The notes under the pieces: generated by a model
Database searches by the model: none
Seen by the model: only the letters and a program-made list of their open reading frames with translations
What the model was told of the DNA's origin: nothing
Made by a program: the position numbers and the translations under genes
Assembly: GCA_028292505.1 (NCBI GenBank)
Contig: JAQGMF010000025.1
Location: 1 to 47,484 of the forward strand
DNA length: 47,484 nt
Direction of reading: 5' to 3'
Source of the DNA: Rhodocyclales bacterium
GTDB taxonomy: Bacteria; Pseudomonadota; Gammaproteobacteria; Burkholderiales; Rhodocyclaceae
Part shown: piece by piece, positions 1 through 10,600 of the stretch
Position numbering within the stretch: position 1 is the first letter of the stretch
How the letters are laid out: each line of letters begins with the position of its first letter

Positions 1-1
1 C

Positions 2-988
2 CGAAAATGGCTGTGGATACTTGCGGGCGTTGTGACCATCATCTACTTCAGCTACTCCAACCAAAGACATTACCTCAGCACACAGCCTGCGGAGGCTGTG
101 GCCACGGTCAATGAGTCCTTAGCCCCAGCGGCTTCCGCTGATCATCCTGTTCCAGCGGATGAGACAAAAGTTTCAACAACAGGGAGGCCTGCCGGACAAA
201 CTCCCGCCGACGCATGCAGCCGCTTTGTGCAGCACCTGCCAACGACCTATGAAGTCCATGCTGCAGGTGAGTATGCGGGCCGTGCACTTGGTTATCAATC
301 AAGCGCGACAGGTCACGAGATGACTGGAATCGATGTGTACGTCAACAAGCCTGGGGTGAACGTAGTGTTGGCGCTTGGTGCATACGAGCCAACCATCTGG
401 AATATTCAGAGTGCAAGTGACACACACCTCGTTGGCGTGATTGTGTCGGGATATCACGCGGGGCAGGTGCGTGGTCTTGCTAGCAGTATTCCTGTTCTTC
501 AAACCTCGTATGAGGAAGGCACGCCCTGTGGCTATTTCTACATCAGCACAGACAAGAATCAGGCGGCATACCCCTTCATCAGCAAACTGCTAACCCGTGC
601 GGTAGATAGCGTGCAGGTTCCTGCTAACCATCGCGTCGAAATAGGAGAAGGGATCGCTCAGAAGGACAGTGTCATGCAGGCCACTCCCCGATCTTATGGT
701 TCCAGAGTCAGTTGCAAAGTACCCACGTGGAATGAACCGACAACAAGCTGTACCGGCAAAATTCTCGCCTCCGGGAGTATGAGCAACTCCGACAGTTCGG
801 ACGACGCGGCCCGAAACTGTGAGCGCGCAGGGGTCGGCGGAAGCTGTTGCATGTACCACCTATATGGCGTCGGGTCGTGGTACGTGACGGATGGTGCTCC
901 TCAACAGAGCGGAAGAGCTTGCGAAATCGAACCTGGGGGCAGGGTAAATTCATGTAATGCGGGTGGATCGTGTACGTCGATCCGATGA
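2..988 (+). CDS. Membrane-anchored, exported cysteine-rich protein, 5' end outside the window
   Basis: The reading frame is already open at base 2, so the true start lies upstream; 328 residues are visible. The first visible residues (RKWLWILAG, then VVTIIYF) form a hydrophobic helix directly after basic residues, consistent with an N-terminal membrane anchor and the rest in the periplasm or at the surface. A Ser/Ala/Pro/Thr-rich linker follows, then a folded part containing VVLALGAYEPTIWNI. The last 110 residues are rich in Cys and Gly, including a GGSCC motif and four further cysteines near the end, which suggests disulfides outside the cytoplasm. I do not recognise the family. The gene sits on the same strand as the lipoprotein and RTX lipase genes, so it may belong to the same surface-protein module, but this is inference. 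Similarity searching of the C-terminal 110 residues would be the first test. Confidence 0.7.
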   Translation, partial: RKWLWILAGVVTIIYFSYSNQRHYLSTQPAEAVATVNESLAPAASADHPVPADETKVSTTGRPAGQTPADACSRFVQHLPTTYEVHAAGEYAGRALGYQSSATGHEMTGIDVYVNKPGVNVVLALGAYEPTIWNIQSASDTHLVGVIVSGYHAGQVRGLASSIPVLQTSYEEGTPCGYFYISTDKNQAAYPFISKLLTRAVDSVQVPANHRVEIGEGIAQKDSVMQATPRSYGSRVSCKVPTWNEPTTSCTGKILASGSMSNSDSSDDAARNCERAGVGGSCCMYHLYGVGSWYVTDGAPQQSGRACEIEPGGRVNSCNAGGSCTSIR

Positions 989-1164
989 AAGGGCAGGGAA
1001 AACTATGGCGTAGCCAAGTGCGTGTGCTCCATAAATCGGACTCAAAGCTTCTTGGCGAGACCGTTGCTTATTACCGATCAGGTGAAAATGGTTTTCCTTT
1101 AGAGCATTTTTCCTCAAACTCTTGTCCCGCAACAGGGGTCCCATCGAAAAATTTGTTTTTGTAA
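970..1164 (+). CDS. Possible short cysteine-containing ORF or remnant
   Basis: A 64-codon frame opens at a GTG that overlaps the end of the preceding gene by 19 bases. An internal ATG lies at 985. The second half reads like folded protein: LLGETVAYYRSGENG, then PLEHFSSNSCPATG. There is no convincing ribosome-binding site, and codon use does not separate it clearly from chance. It could be a real small gene coupled to the upstream gene, the displaced C-terminal piece of a once longer upstream protein (it lies in another frame), or spurious. I report it because the 200 bases between its neighbours are otherwise unexplained and the peptide looks more protein-like than most shadows. Confidence 0.3.
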   Translation: MYVDPMKGQGKLWRSQVRVLHKSDSKLLGETVAYYRSGENGFPLEHFSSNSCPATGVPSKNLFL

Positions 1165-1169
1165 AACAA
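1153..1169. promoter_or_regulatory. AT-rich perfect inverted repeat before the lipoprotein gene
   Basis: TTGTTTT and AAAACAA form 7-base perfect arms around a 3-base centre, ending six bases before the Shine-Dalgarno of the lipoprotein gene. It could be an operator or a weak RNA hairpin. No promoter hexamers are convincing next to it, so the role is a guess. Confidence 0.2.
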
Positions 1170-1189
1170 TCTTCGGGAGTGAATTGAGT

Positions 1190-1660
1190 ATGAACATCAA
1201 GACCGCATTGATTATAGGTATGTTGTGCGCAGCGCTGACGAGTTGTGAAAAATATGAACTGGATCGTAGGATGAATGAAGTATGCCAAAAGGATGGCGGC
1301 GTCAAGGTTTATGAAACGGTAAAACTGCCATCAGAGATGTTTGATCCAGCAGGCAGCGTCAAAGCAACGTTGGTTCAAAATGATGGCAAGAGCTATATGC
1401 TGATTGCGGGGGCTTACGCTGTAAAAGAAGACTCGTTGGACTTGAAATCTGGCGATCCGCTGAAAGGCGAAGCGTCGCTTACTCGTATTACTTTGAAAGT
1501 TTCACGTGTTGCAGACGGTAAGGTGTTGGCCGAAGGGGTTCAGTATTTGCGCGCCGGCGGAGACTTAATTGTCATAGGACATCACACACAAGCCGTATGT
1601 CCGAATGGGCCTCTGGACATTAATAAGAAAGTATTTTTGCAAGAGCTGGGGAATAAGTAA
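1190..1660 (+). CDS. Small lipoprotein translationally coupled to the RTX lipase
   Basis: The product is 156 residues. It opens with a basic start, a hydrophobic stretch (ALIIGMLCAAL) and a lipobox LTSC, with the lipidated cysteine at residue 19 and Glu at +2, which predicts an outer-membrane lipoprotein. I chose ATG 1190 because GGGAG at 1175-1179 then lies 10 bases upstream; an in-frame TTG at 1184 would be only four bases away. The mature part carries CQKDGGVKVYETVKLP near its start, a hydrophilic middle, and a second cysteine (AVCPNGPLD) near the end that could pair with the cysteine in CQKDGG. I cannot assign an enzymatic function. The stop codon shares its last base with the start of the RTX lipase gene (taATG at 1658-1662), so the two are almost certainly translated together. 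Possible roles are immunity against the lipase, or help in its folding or surface retention. Both are inference. Confidence 0.75.
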   Translation: MNIKTALIIGMLCAALTSCEKYELDRRMNEVCQKDGGVKVYETVKLPSEMFDPAGSVKATLVQNDGKSYMLIAGAYAVKEDSLDLKSGDPLKGEASLTRITLKVSRVADGKVLAEGVQYLRAGGDLIVIGHHTQAVCPNGPLDINKKVFLQELGNK

Positions 1661-4600
1661 TGGCAACAATTCAACAGTATTCTGATTACAGTTTGCTAGC
1701 TCTCGCTTCATATGCAGAAGCGTTGCAGGCGGCCACTACAAACACTACACAGCTTTTAAAGGCTGGGTTTGCTCAGGCTGAACTTGATGCATTCCAAGCC
1801 GAAGGCTGGCAAGTCGTGAATCAGTCGAGTGATGCGCTATACGGCAATAGCGGGTTTTCGGCGACGCTTTTTCAGAATGTTAATACAGGCGAATATGTTC
1901 TTGCGAACCGAGGTACCGCGGGAGGTAGAGATCTTTTTGAAGATGGCTGGGGCATTGCGCTAAAAGGCGTTGCGGGCTACCAAATTCTCGATATGTATCG
2001 CTATTACAAGCAACTGATTACGCCAGCGAATACAGGGGTGATTTACAGTGCGGATGAGATAGCAAAGTTGAGCGCTATCGTGGCGCAGTATCAGCCATTC
2101 GGCCCTCTGCCTACCTCGGCCTACACTTCCATTGTGTCGGCTTATCTGGCTCATGACATTGGCTTAGGTGAGCTTTCGGCCACTCAAGCCCTGACAGTAA
2201 CCGGGCATAGCTTGGGAGGGCATCTGGCCATCTGGCTGAACAAGCTTGCGCCTGCGCAAGTTGCCCAGGTCATCACCTTTAACGGTGCCGGTGAAGGTGG
2301 TTTGTTGAGTAGTGCTATCACGGCTGCCGCTGGGCTGTTCGGCGGTATTAGCAGTTCCACAAATGACCCGAAAGTAACCAATGTTTATGGGGATGGCGGC
2401 GTCAATATCATCTCAGGCGTTGGCGGAAATATTGGCAAGAACGTCCCGCTTGTCATCGAAGCGCAGTCTTCGGTGGACAGTACGCTTGATGGTTTGTACA
2501 ACCACAGTATCGTCACCTTGTCTGATGCTGTTGGCATGGCGGCATTGCTATCCAAACTTGCCCCTTCGCTAACCACTTCGAGCAGTAACGCGATTTTCAA
2601 AGCGGCCAGCAATGGCAATCCAACGATGCTCGAATCTGTGCTGGATGCCGTGCGCAAATCCCTGCTCGGCGCCTCGGTTACAACGACGCCAACAGACAAT
2701 CGCGAAGCGCTTTACAACAACATTAAAGCGCTTACGGATAGCGCCGCATTTAACACGCTCTACGGCAAACTCAAGCTCACGCTTTCTAGTGCCGAACTTG
2801 CGAACAAAGCCAAAACCGAATTCTCAGCGCTTGTTGCTTTGAGCACGCTCAGTCCTATCGTGCTTGAAGGCAGCGACGCTGCAAACCAATCCCTGCTCGA
2901 TACGACACTGGGTGGCGTACAGGGCAACCTCTACACCCAGTGGCAGGCCGACCAGGCACTCTCCGACGCAGACCGCGCAGCAGGCAAGGCCAACTTCAGC
3001 GACAAGTATCTGGCCGACCGTGCTGCGATGCTTGTGCTGGTAGTCGAGCGCAATACGTTCGATGGTGGCATTGGCGTAGGTCCGGCATCCGGCGTCGGCG
3101 CGCACTACGAAGACAAAGCCAGCAGCATACAAGTCGAAACGGGCGTCGCAGGCGGTGGCACGCTCAAGCAGCAAATTCTCTTTGGCGGCGCTACGGCAGA
3201 CACCCTCACCGGCGCCAACTTGGGTGACCACCTCTATGGCGGCGCAGGCAACGACACACTTGATGGCGGCCTGGGCAACGACTACCTCGAAGGCGACAGC
3301 GGCGATGACAGGCTCGTAGGTGGCAGCGGCCGCGACACATTGATCGGCGGTGCCGGTAATGACACCTACGTATTCGCCTCGACCGACAGCGGCTACGACA
3401 CGTTCGAGGACCAACTCGGCAACAACAAGATTGAAGTGGACGGCCAGATTCTGTCGGTCGACGTAAGCACCAAGGCCTCGGCGGCGAACACCTGGGACAA
3501 AGCCGGCGTGCGTTACGTGCTGGAGTCGGGGAGCTTTCTCGACAAAACAGTCGGTGGCACGCTGCTCGTCGAAACCCTCAGCGGCAAGAAGACTGCCGAG
3601 GTACAGCATTTCCACCAGGGGGACTATGGACTGACGTTTTCTACGCAGGCGACCCTCGCGGCAGCGGGTGAGAGCGCGCCGTTCGGGACCGACAGCCCCA
3701 CGGGCGACCCGCTCAAACTCGTCGAAGGCGGCGCACTGGCCTTCAGCCTGTTCCTCAGCGCCGCGCTGGTGCCGGCAGGCGCCAAGCTCCTCCTCTCCCT
3801 CACCGGCGCCGATGGCGCGCTCTTCAGCTTGGTCGATGGCGATACGCAAACATCATTTGCCGATGGCGAGATATCGCTGGACATCAATGACGATCGCCTA
3901 CACCAATCCCTGGCGCTGCTCAGCACGGGAGACGCCACAGCGGACGCCTCGCTGACACTCACCGCCAAGCTCGTGGACGCCGATGGCGCAGACATTGCTG
4001 GCAGCACACCGACGAACCTGGCGGTCCAATTCAATGCCCAGGCCCAGCCGGACCTGCAATTTACCTATGGCATGGTTCAACCGATCTCGGACTACGTCTC
4101 CGCCTGGGACATCCCATACGAAACCCAGTCTTTGGACCCACAGTGGAACTTCATCGGCGCCCGCCTTACCTCAGAGGCCACGCTCTCGGGCGACAACGAT
4201 TTCTGGCAAGGTGTGCACCAGATATACACCGGACCGGGCGAAGGCACGGTATACGGCTGGACTCAATCCGTGACCGAAACAGTTACCGCCGGCGCAGGCA
4301 ACGACTGGCTCATTGGCGGCGATGACTTCATCCATGGATTCGACGCAGACGCCCAGGCAGCCGCCAGCAAAGCCCCCCTGCTCGCAACCGGAGGCGACGA
4401 CCTGCACGGCGGCAGTGGCAATGACATCCTCATCGGCGGCGCCAGCAGCGACGTGCTCAATGGCGACGAAGGCGACGACCTCCTATGGGGCTACCGTGCA
4501 AACGGCCCGGTGCCTGTGGCCATCAATCTGCCCACGAGTGGCACTTACAAGGACTCCAGTTTCGATCCCCAGTCATTCTGGGAGAACGTCGGCCGCAATT

Positions 4601-7600
4601 TTACATGGCAGACCCCCGTACTCTACACGGACGCCAGCACAGGCGAGTTGGGCCTGCATATGCAAGCCTCATTTGGCGCCAGCACCTATTCTGGCAAGCT
4701 GCTGCGCGTGCGGGACATAGTCTATGCCTATGACGAATTCGTGGACTTCACCTACACGCCCCCGGCACCCGGAGAAGACGATGCAGGCAGCCTGCATGCC
4801 ACCACGTATGACGGCCACGTCATCGACAGCAAACTCTACGTATCGCAGATGGGTGCGGACCTCAGCTCCACAAGCAGCGCCTACGACACGCCGGATGCGC
4901 ATGGCGATGTCATCAACGGCGGCGCGGGCAACGACGGCTTGTTCGGCAGCAACGGCAACGACTCGCTCGATGGAGGTGCCGACAACGATACCTTGATGGG
5001 TAACGATGGCGACGATTTGCTGCGTGGCGGCAGCGGGGCGGATTTGCTGGCGGGAGGGCAGGGGAATGACACCCTCGATGGGGGCACGCAAAACGACACG
5101 CTGTACGGCGAGACGGGAGCGGATTACCTGGATGGCGGGGATGGTAACGACCATTTGATAGGCGGTAGCGACTCGGATGAGCTGTATGGGGGGGATGGTA
5201 ATGACACGCTGTATGGCGATGTACTGACCAAACCGACGGACCAGTACGGAGACGACTACCTGGATGGCGGGGCCGGGGATGACGTACTCAACGGCGACGG
5301 CGGTAGCGACACGCTATTTGGCGGCGAGGGCAATGACAGTTTGTTTGGCGACGCATCGGATACGCCTGTAAGCAAGCTCGGCAATGATTACCTGGATGGC
5401 GAGGCAGGCAATGACCTAGTGGACGGCGGCGGTGGCGATGACACGTTGTACGGGGGTGATGGTAACGACAGTTTGTATGGTGATGACTCGGGTACACCGC
5501 AAAGCGCGCTCGGCAACGACTACCTCGATGGTGAAGCCGGAGATGACTCGCTTGTGGGGGGTGGGGGTGCGGATACGCTCTACGGGGGCGATGGCAACGA
5601 CACCTTGTTCGGCGACGGCGATGACACACCCGCTGACAAGATGGGCGACGACTACCTCGATGGCGAAGCCGGTAATGATGCGATCCTGGGTGGGGGCGGC
5701 CAGGACACTTTGTACGGTGGTACGGGCAATGATTCCTTGTGGGGCGACGACGGAGATCCTGCCGCCAGCGCGGACAATGACTATCTCGACGGTGAAGAGG
5801 GCAATGACTACCTTGCAGGTGGGGGTGGCGATGACACGCTGTTGGGTGGCCAGGGCAAGGACACGCTCTGGGGCGACTATGAAAGCCCCTCCAGTGGCGG
5901 CAATGATTATCTCGATGGCGGCGATGATGACGACGAGCTATCGGGCGGCAGCGGCAATGACACCCTGCTAGGCGGCGCGGGCAACGACTTCTTGGATGGC
6001 GGCGACGGCGACGACGTGTTGGTGGGTGGCAGTGGAACGGACTATCTGTCAGGTGGAGCAGGGAATGATTCGTATGTCATCGGCGCTGGCGAAGCGGCAA
6101 TCAATGGCAGCACTGCCGAGACGATAGACGACAGCGGCGGTCAGGACACGCTGTCTCTGGCGTGCACTGTTGACGATCTCACGCTCAGGCAAGTGGGGAA
6201 TGATCTAAAACTGAACTGGGCGGGCAATACGCAAGCGCTCTTCATCAAGGAGGGATTCGGCGGCGCCATCGACACCTTCAACTTCGCCGATGGTCAGACG
6301 CTGACGCTGGCCCAGTTGATGAACAAGTACATGCATGACAGCGTCAATACGAGCGTCTCGGCATCGGGGGCCAATGTCGCGGGCGGCACGGCGAGCGACT
6401 ACTTCGAAATTACGGGTACGCAAGCGCACATTCAAACGGGTCAGGGCGATGACACCATCATTGCGGCGGGTGGTGACACCGTCCTGGTCGGCGCGGGCGA
6501 CGGCAACGATTTCATCAAGGAGGCGGGGCATACCGGCCGAGTCGTGTTTGGGCCCGGCGTGCATGCCGAGGATCTGAGCGCATCGATGTACAACGCCGAT
6601 GGGCACACCTATCTCTCCATCGCATACGGCACGGGCGATAGCCTCCTGATTGAGGATGCCGGCACAGGCGGCATCGCCGAATATCAGTTTGACGATGGCA
6701 CGGTGCTGACACATGCCCAGCTGATCCATGCGCTCGGACCCCAATCGATTACGGGCAGCGATGACGCTGACGTATTGTGGGGTACGGACTCGGGCGACTC
6801 GATCTCGGGCGCGCAGGGCGACGATGCGATCTACGGTGGCGCAGGTGATGACGTGCTCGCTGGCGGAGAGGGCGTGGACACGCTGGAAGGCGGAGATGGC
6901 AGCGATACTTTGTCGGGTGGAGCGGGTGACGATCTGTTGCGTGGGGGGGCGGGGAATGATGGCTATCAGCTAAGTGATGCGATGGGCCATGACGTCATCG
7001 AGGATGTGGATGGTGGCACGCTCATGCTGTCCGGCGCCTGGACGACGGGGCGTGTGACGTCGTCACGCGTGGGGGACGACTTGCTCTTGCAAACGGGTGC
7101 GACAGAGAGTGCATTGACAATCACGGGCTATTACACGGGCACTGCCTCCTGGCAGGTGCAGAGCCTTGGTCAGGCGGCCGTGTCCGTGGACGATTGGCTT
7201 GCCGCGCAGGCGGTGGTGCATGGCACGACCGATTGGCTTGCGGCCTATAAGCAAATGGAATATGAATGGTCATTGCCGGCTTCGTATACTTACGACGCGG
7301 CGGGGCGACCTGTCGTAGTCGAAGTTACACCGAATCCATCCGCCGCGTTGGGGACGCTCACCTCGCGTACGACTTACGATCGGATGTATAGCGATGAGAG
7401 TCTGGATGAGCAGGACCATTACCATTTAGCGGGGTTCGTAAACGGCAAGGACGTAAGCGATGGTTCCAGTGCGGCCCGGATTTACGGCGCCGAGGGGGTC
7501 GATCCCATTGTGCTCAGTGACACTTCGACGGACCGAGGCGCTGTGCAACGTTACCAGGTAGTGAGCTCCGAATATGTACAAGTGTATTACCCGCTGCCGC

Positions 7601-10600
7601 CTGATTTCTGGGCTGACTTTGCCGGGCAGCCGCTGCCGCCTGGCTTCGGGTTTGACCCTGACGGGCACGGGTACATCCAGTGGGAATGGAAAGAGATCGA
7701 TCACTACGGCTGGGTAAGCTATCCGGTGATTGACCGGGAGGTCGACACGCTTCAAACACGCTCTTTCACCGAGGTGCACGGCGACGATCATGACAATCAG
7801 TTCTATATGATGCGTCCGGGCATCGTCGACGGCGGCGCGGGCAATGATCTGGTCGTCACGGATTGGTGGGGTTTCGGGGCGCAGGGCGATAGGACGTTGG
7901 GCATATTCGCCGATGGCGGCGCGGGAGATGACGTCATCATCGGCTCTGCCGCGCAGGACACTCTGATCGGTGGCACAGGCAATGACTTCATAGGCAATGA
8001 CTTCACGGTTGGCGGCGGCGGCGGGGATACCTTCGTGTTCAATGCTGCCGATGGAGAAGATACGCTACAGGGATCTAGCAGCAACGACACAATCGTGTTG
8101 CAAGATGGCCTGTCGGCGGGGCAACTGTCGTTCTCGCTGAACTATGCCATTGGACTGCAGAATGATCCTGATCCGACGTATGCCGCGTATGAGTATATTT
8201 ATTCGGTGTTCGTCCGGACGCAGTGGGTTGTGTTGCCGTCACTGGATATTTCCTGGGGAGGACAAACGCATATTCACGTGCTGATCCCCGACAGCACTGG
8301 CAACAATCTGGCACAGGTACGCTTTGATGATGGGACGAGCCTGTCGCTGAAAAGTGTGCTGGATGGTTTGCTGGCAAGCGGTGGCGTGCTCGGCGTGCCA
8401 AGTGCGCTCGACCTCGTGACGCCAATCTTCGATGCAACTCTGGGGCTTGCAGGCAACGGCGAAGTTGGCTTCAATTCCGTTGCGATTAGTGGTTTCGTTG
8501 GAGGCCCAGGCAACGATACCCTACAGGCCGGCGGTGTTGGAGCCGTTGCGGGTGGTGCAGGCAATGATGAATTGCATGCGTCCACGTCGGGTAATGCGCT
8601 CAACGGCGATGCGGGCGACGATGTGCTCATCGGCGGGGCGGGCGATGACTCACTCGATGGGGGTCTCGGCAACGATTCGATGTCCGGTGGTATGGGCGAC
8701 GATACCTACGTGGTAGATAGCGTGGGGGATGCATTGAGTGAAAGCGTGGGGAGTGGGATCGATACGATTCTGTCCAGCATCAGCTACACGCTGGGCGATG
8801 ACAACATTGAAAACCTCACACTAACCGGCCCGAGCGCGATTGATGGTGAGGGTAATTCGTTAGATAACGTCCTCACCGGCAACGATAGCGCCAATGTGCT
8901 GATTGCCGGTGCAGGCAACGATACCTTGTACGGCAATGCCGGTGCTGATTTGTTGGAGGGTGGCAGTGGCGATGACGTGTTGTATGGCGGCGGTGAGGAC
9001 AATGACACCCTGGTGGGTGGCGACGGCAATGATAGTTTATATGCGATGAGTGGTGGTGCCAATTCACTAGATGGTGGTAATGGCAATGATCTCTTATACG
9101 GTAACTACAACAATGACGTTGTAATGGGAGGCGATGGCGACGACAGTTTGTATGGTGGACAGGGTGACGATCTGCTGATGGGCGGAAATGGCAACGACGT
9201 CTATCTTTGGAGTGCTTGGCAGGGCAACGACACCATCGTCGAATCGGGAGGCGGTTCTGATTTATTGAGTATTGGACTCACGAGTCAATATTTCGCGGGT
9301 CAATATCTTCCGGGGCAGGTTGTGCTGAATCGCAGCGGCACCGATCTACTGGTGAATGTGCTACCGACGGACGAAGTCATTACGATCAAGGATTGGTATC
9401 TCGACGATGCGCACAGGGTCGAGAGCATCCAGGTGAACGGTGTAAGAGGTTCCAGCGGTGAGAAAGGCATAAGCTTGGTGTGGAATGCAGACCAGGTTTT
9501 ATCGGGCGCCCCGGCCGGCATTATTTATTATGATTATTTCCTGGCCGGTTATGGCGACCAGACTTTTACCCGCACAGGTGGCGTAGCTGAAGAGTTGCAA
9601 ATCTTCGGTCCATTGCCCGACGACGTGACGCTGCAGCGCAGTGGTATGGATCTGCTGGTTGCCGTGGGATATACACAGGAAACAATCACGCTGAAGGACT
9701 GGTATCTCGACGATGCGCACAAGATAGGAATCAAGCTATTTGATGAATACTATTCCGACAGCGTGAGTGCAACGTGGGATGTGGGGCAAATTCTCGCATT
9801 GACCAATACGACGCCAACAGCCAATGCCGACAGCGCTAATGTTACGGAAGATGTGCCGTGGATCATGACGGCCGATGCCGGTGTGCTCGCCAACGACACC
9901 GACGCGGATACGGGCGACGCCCTGACCGTCTCGGCCGTGAGCTTCGGTACCACAGCGGGCACGGTCGGCACGGCGCTCGTAGGCACCTACGGCGCACTCA
10001 CGCTCACCGCCGATGGCTCGTACAGTTACCTCGCAAATCAGGCAGCGGCCGAGGCGCTGGGTGCAGGGCAAACAGCCACCGAAATATTCAATTACACCGT
10101 GCAGGATTCGGCCGGGGCCACCAGCGCTACGACACTGACATTTACCGTCACGGGAACCAACGACGCTCCCGTTGCCGTTGGCACGGTGGCCGACCAGAGC
10201 GGCAAAGCAGACGCGGCGTTCAGCTACGTCGTGCCGGATGGTCTGTTTAATGACGATGACATGGTTGATACGTTGAGTCTGTCTGCCACGCTTCTGGACG
10301 GGGCCGCTTTACCCAAGTGGCTCAGCTTCGATGCAGCGACGCGCACCTTCAGCGGCACCCCGACCGCTACCGAGCTTGGCGTTGTCGGAATTCAGCTCAA
10401 TGCCACCGATTCAGTCGGTGCAATGGCGTCGACAACATTTCAGATCCAGATCGATTCCGTGCTCGATCCCACGATAGTCGGTTCCGCTGACAGCGAAGTA
10501 CTGATGGGGACGACGGGCGATGACATCATCGATGGTGTGGGCGGCGGCGACACCATGCTTGGCGGTGTTGGCGACGATCTGTATTACGCCCGCACTGCGG

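Noticed and set aside
2824..3849. 341-codon open frame on the minus strand
   Set aside because: It lies wholly antisense to the RTX coding region, where regular GC-rich repeats keep other frames open; its translation shows no family features.
4910..6070. Direct repeats that might be read as a CRISPR or minisatellite array
   Set aside because: The repeats keep one reading frame and encode GGxGxDxLx calcium-binding nonapeptides; they are coding RTX repeats.
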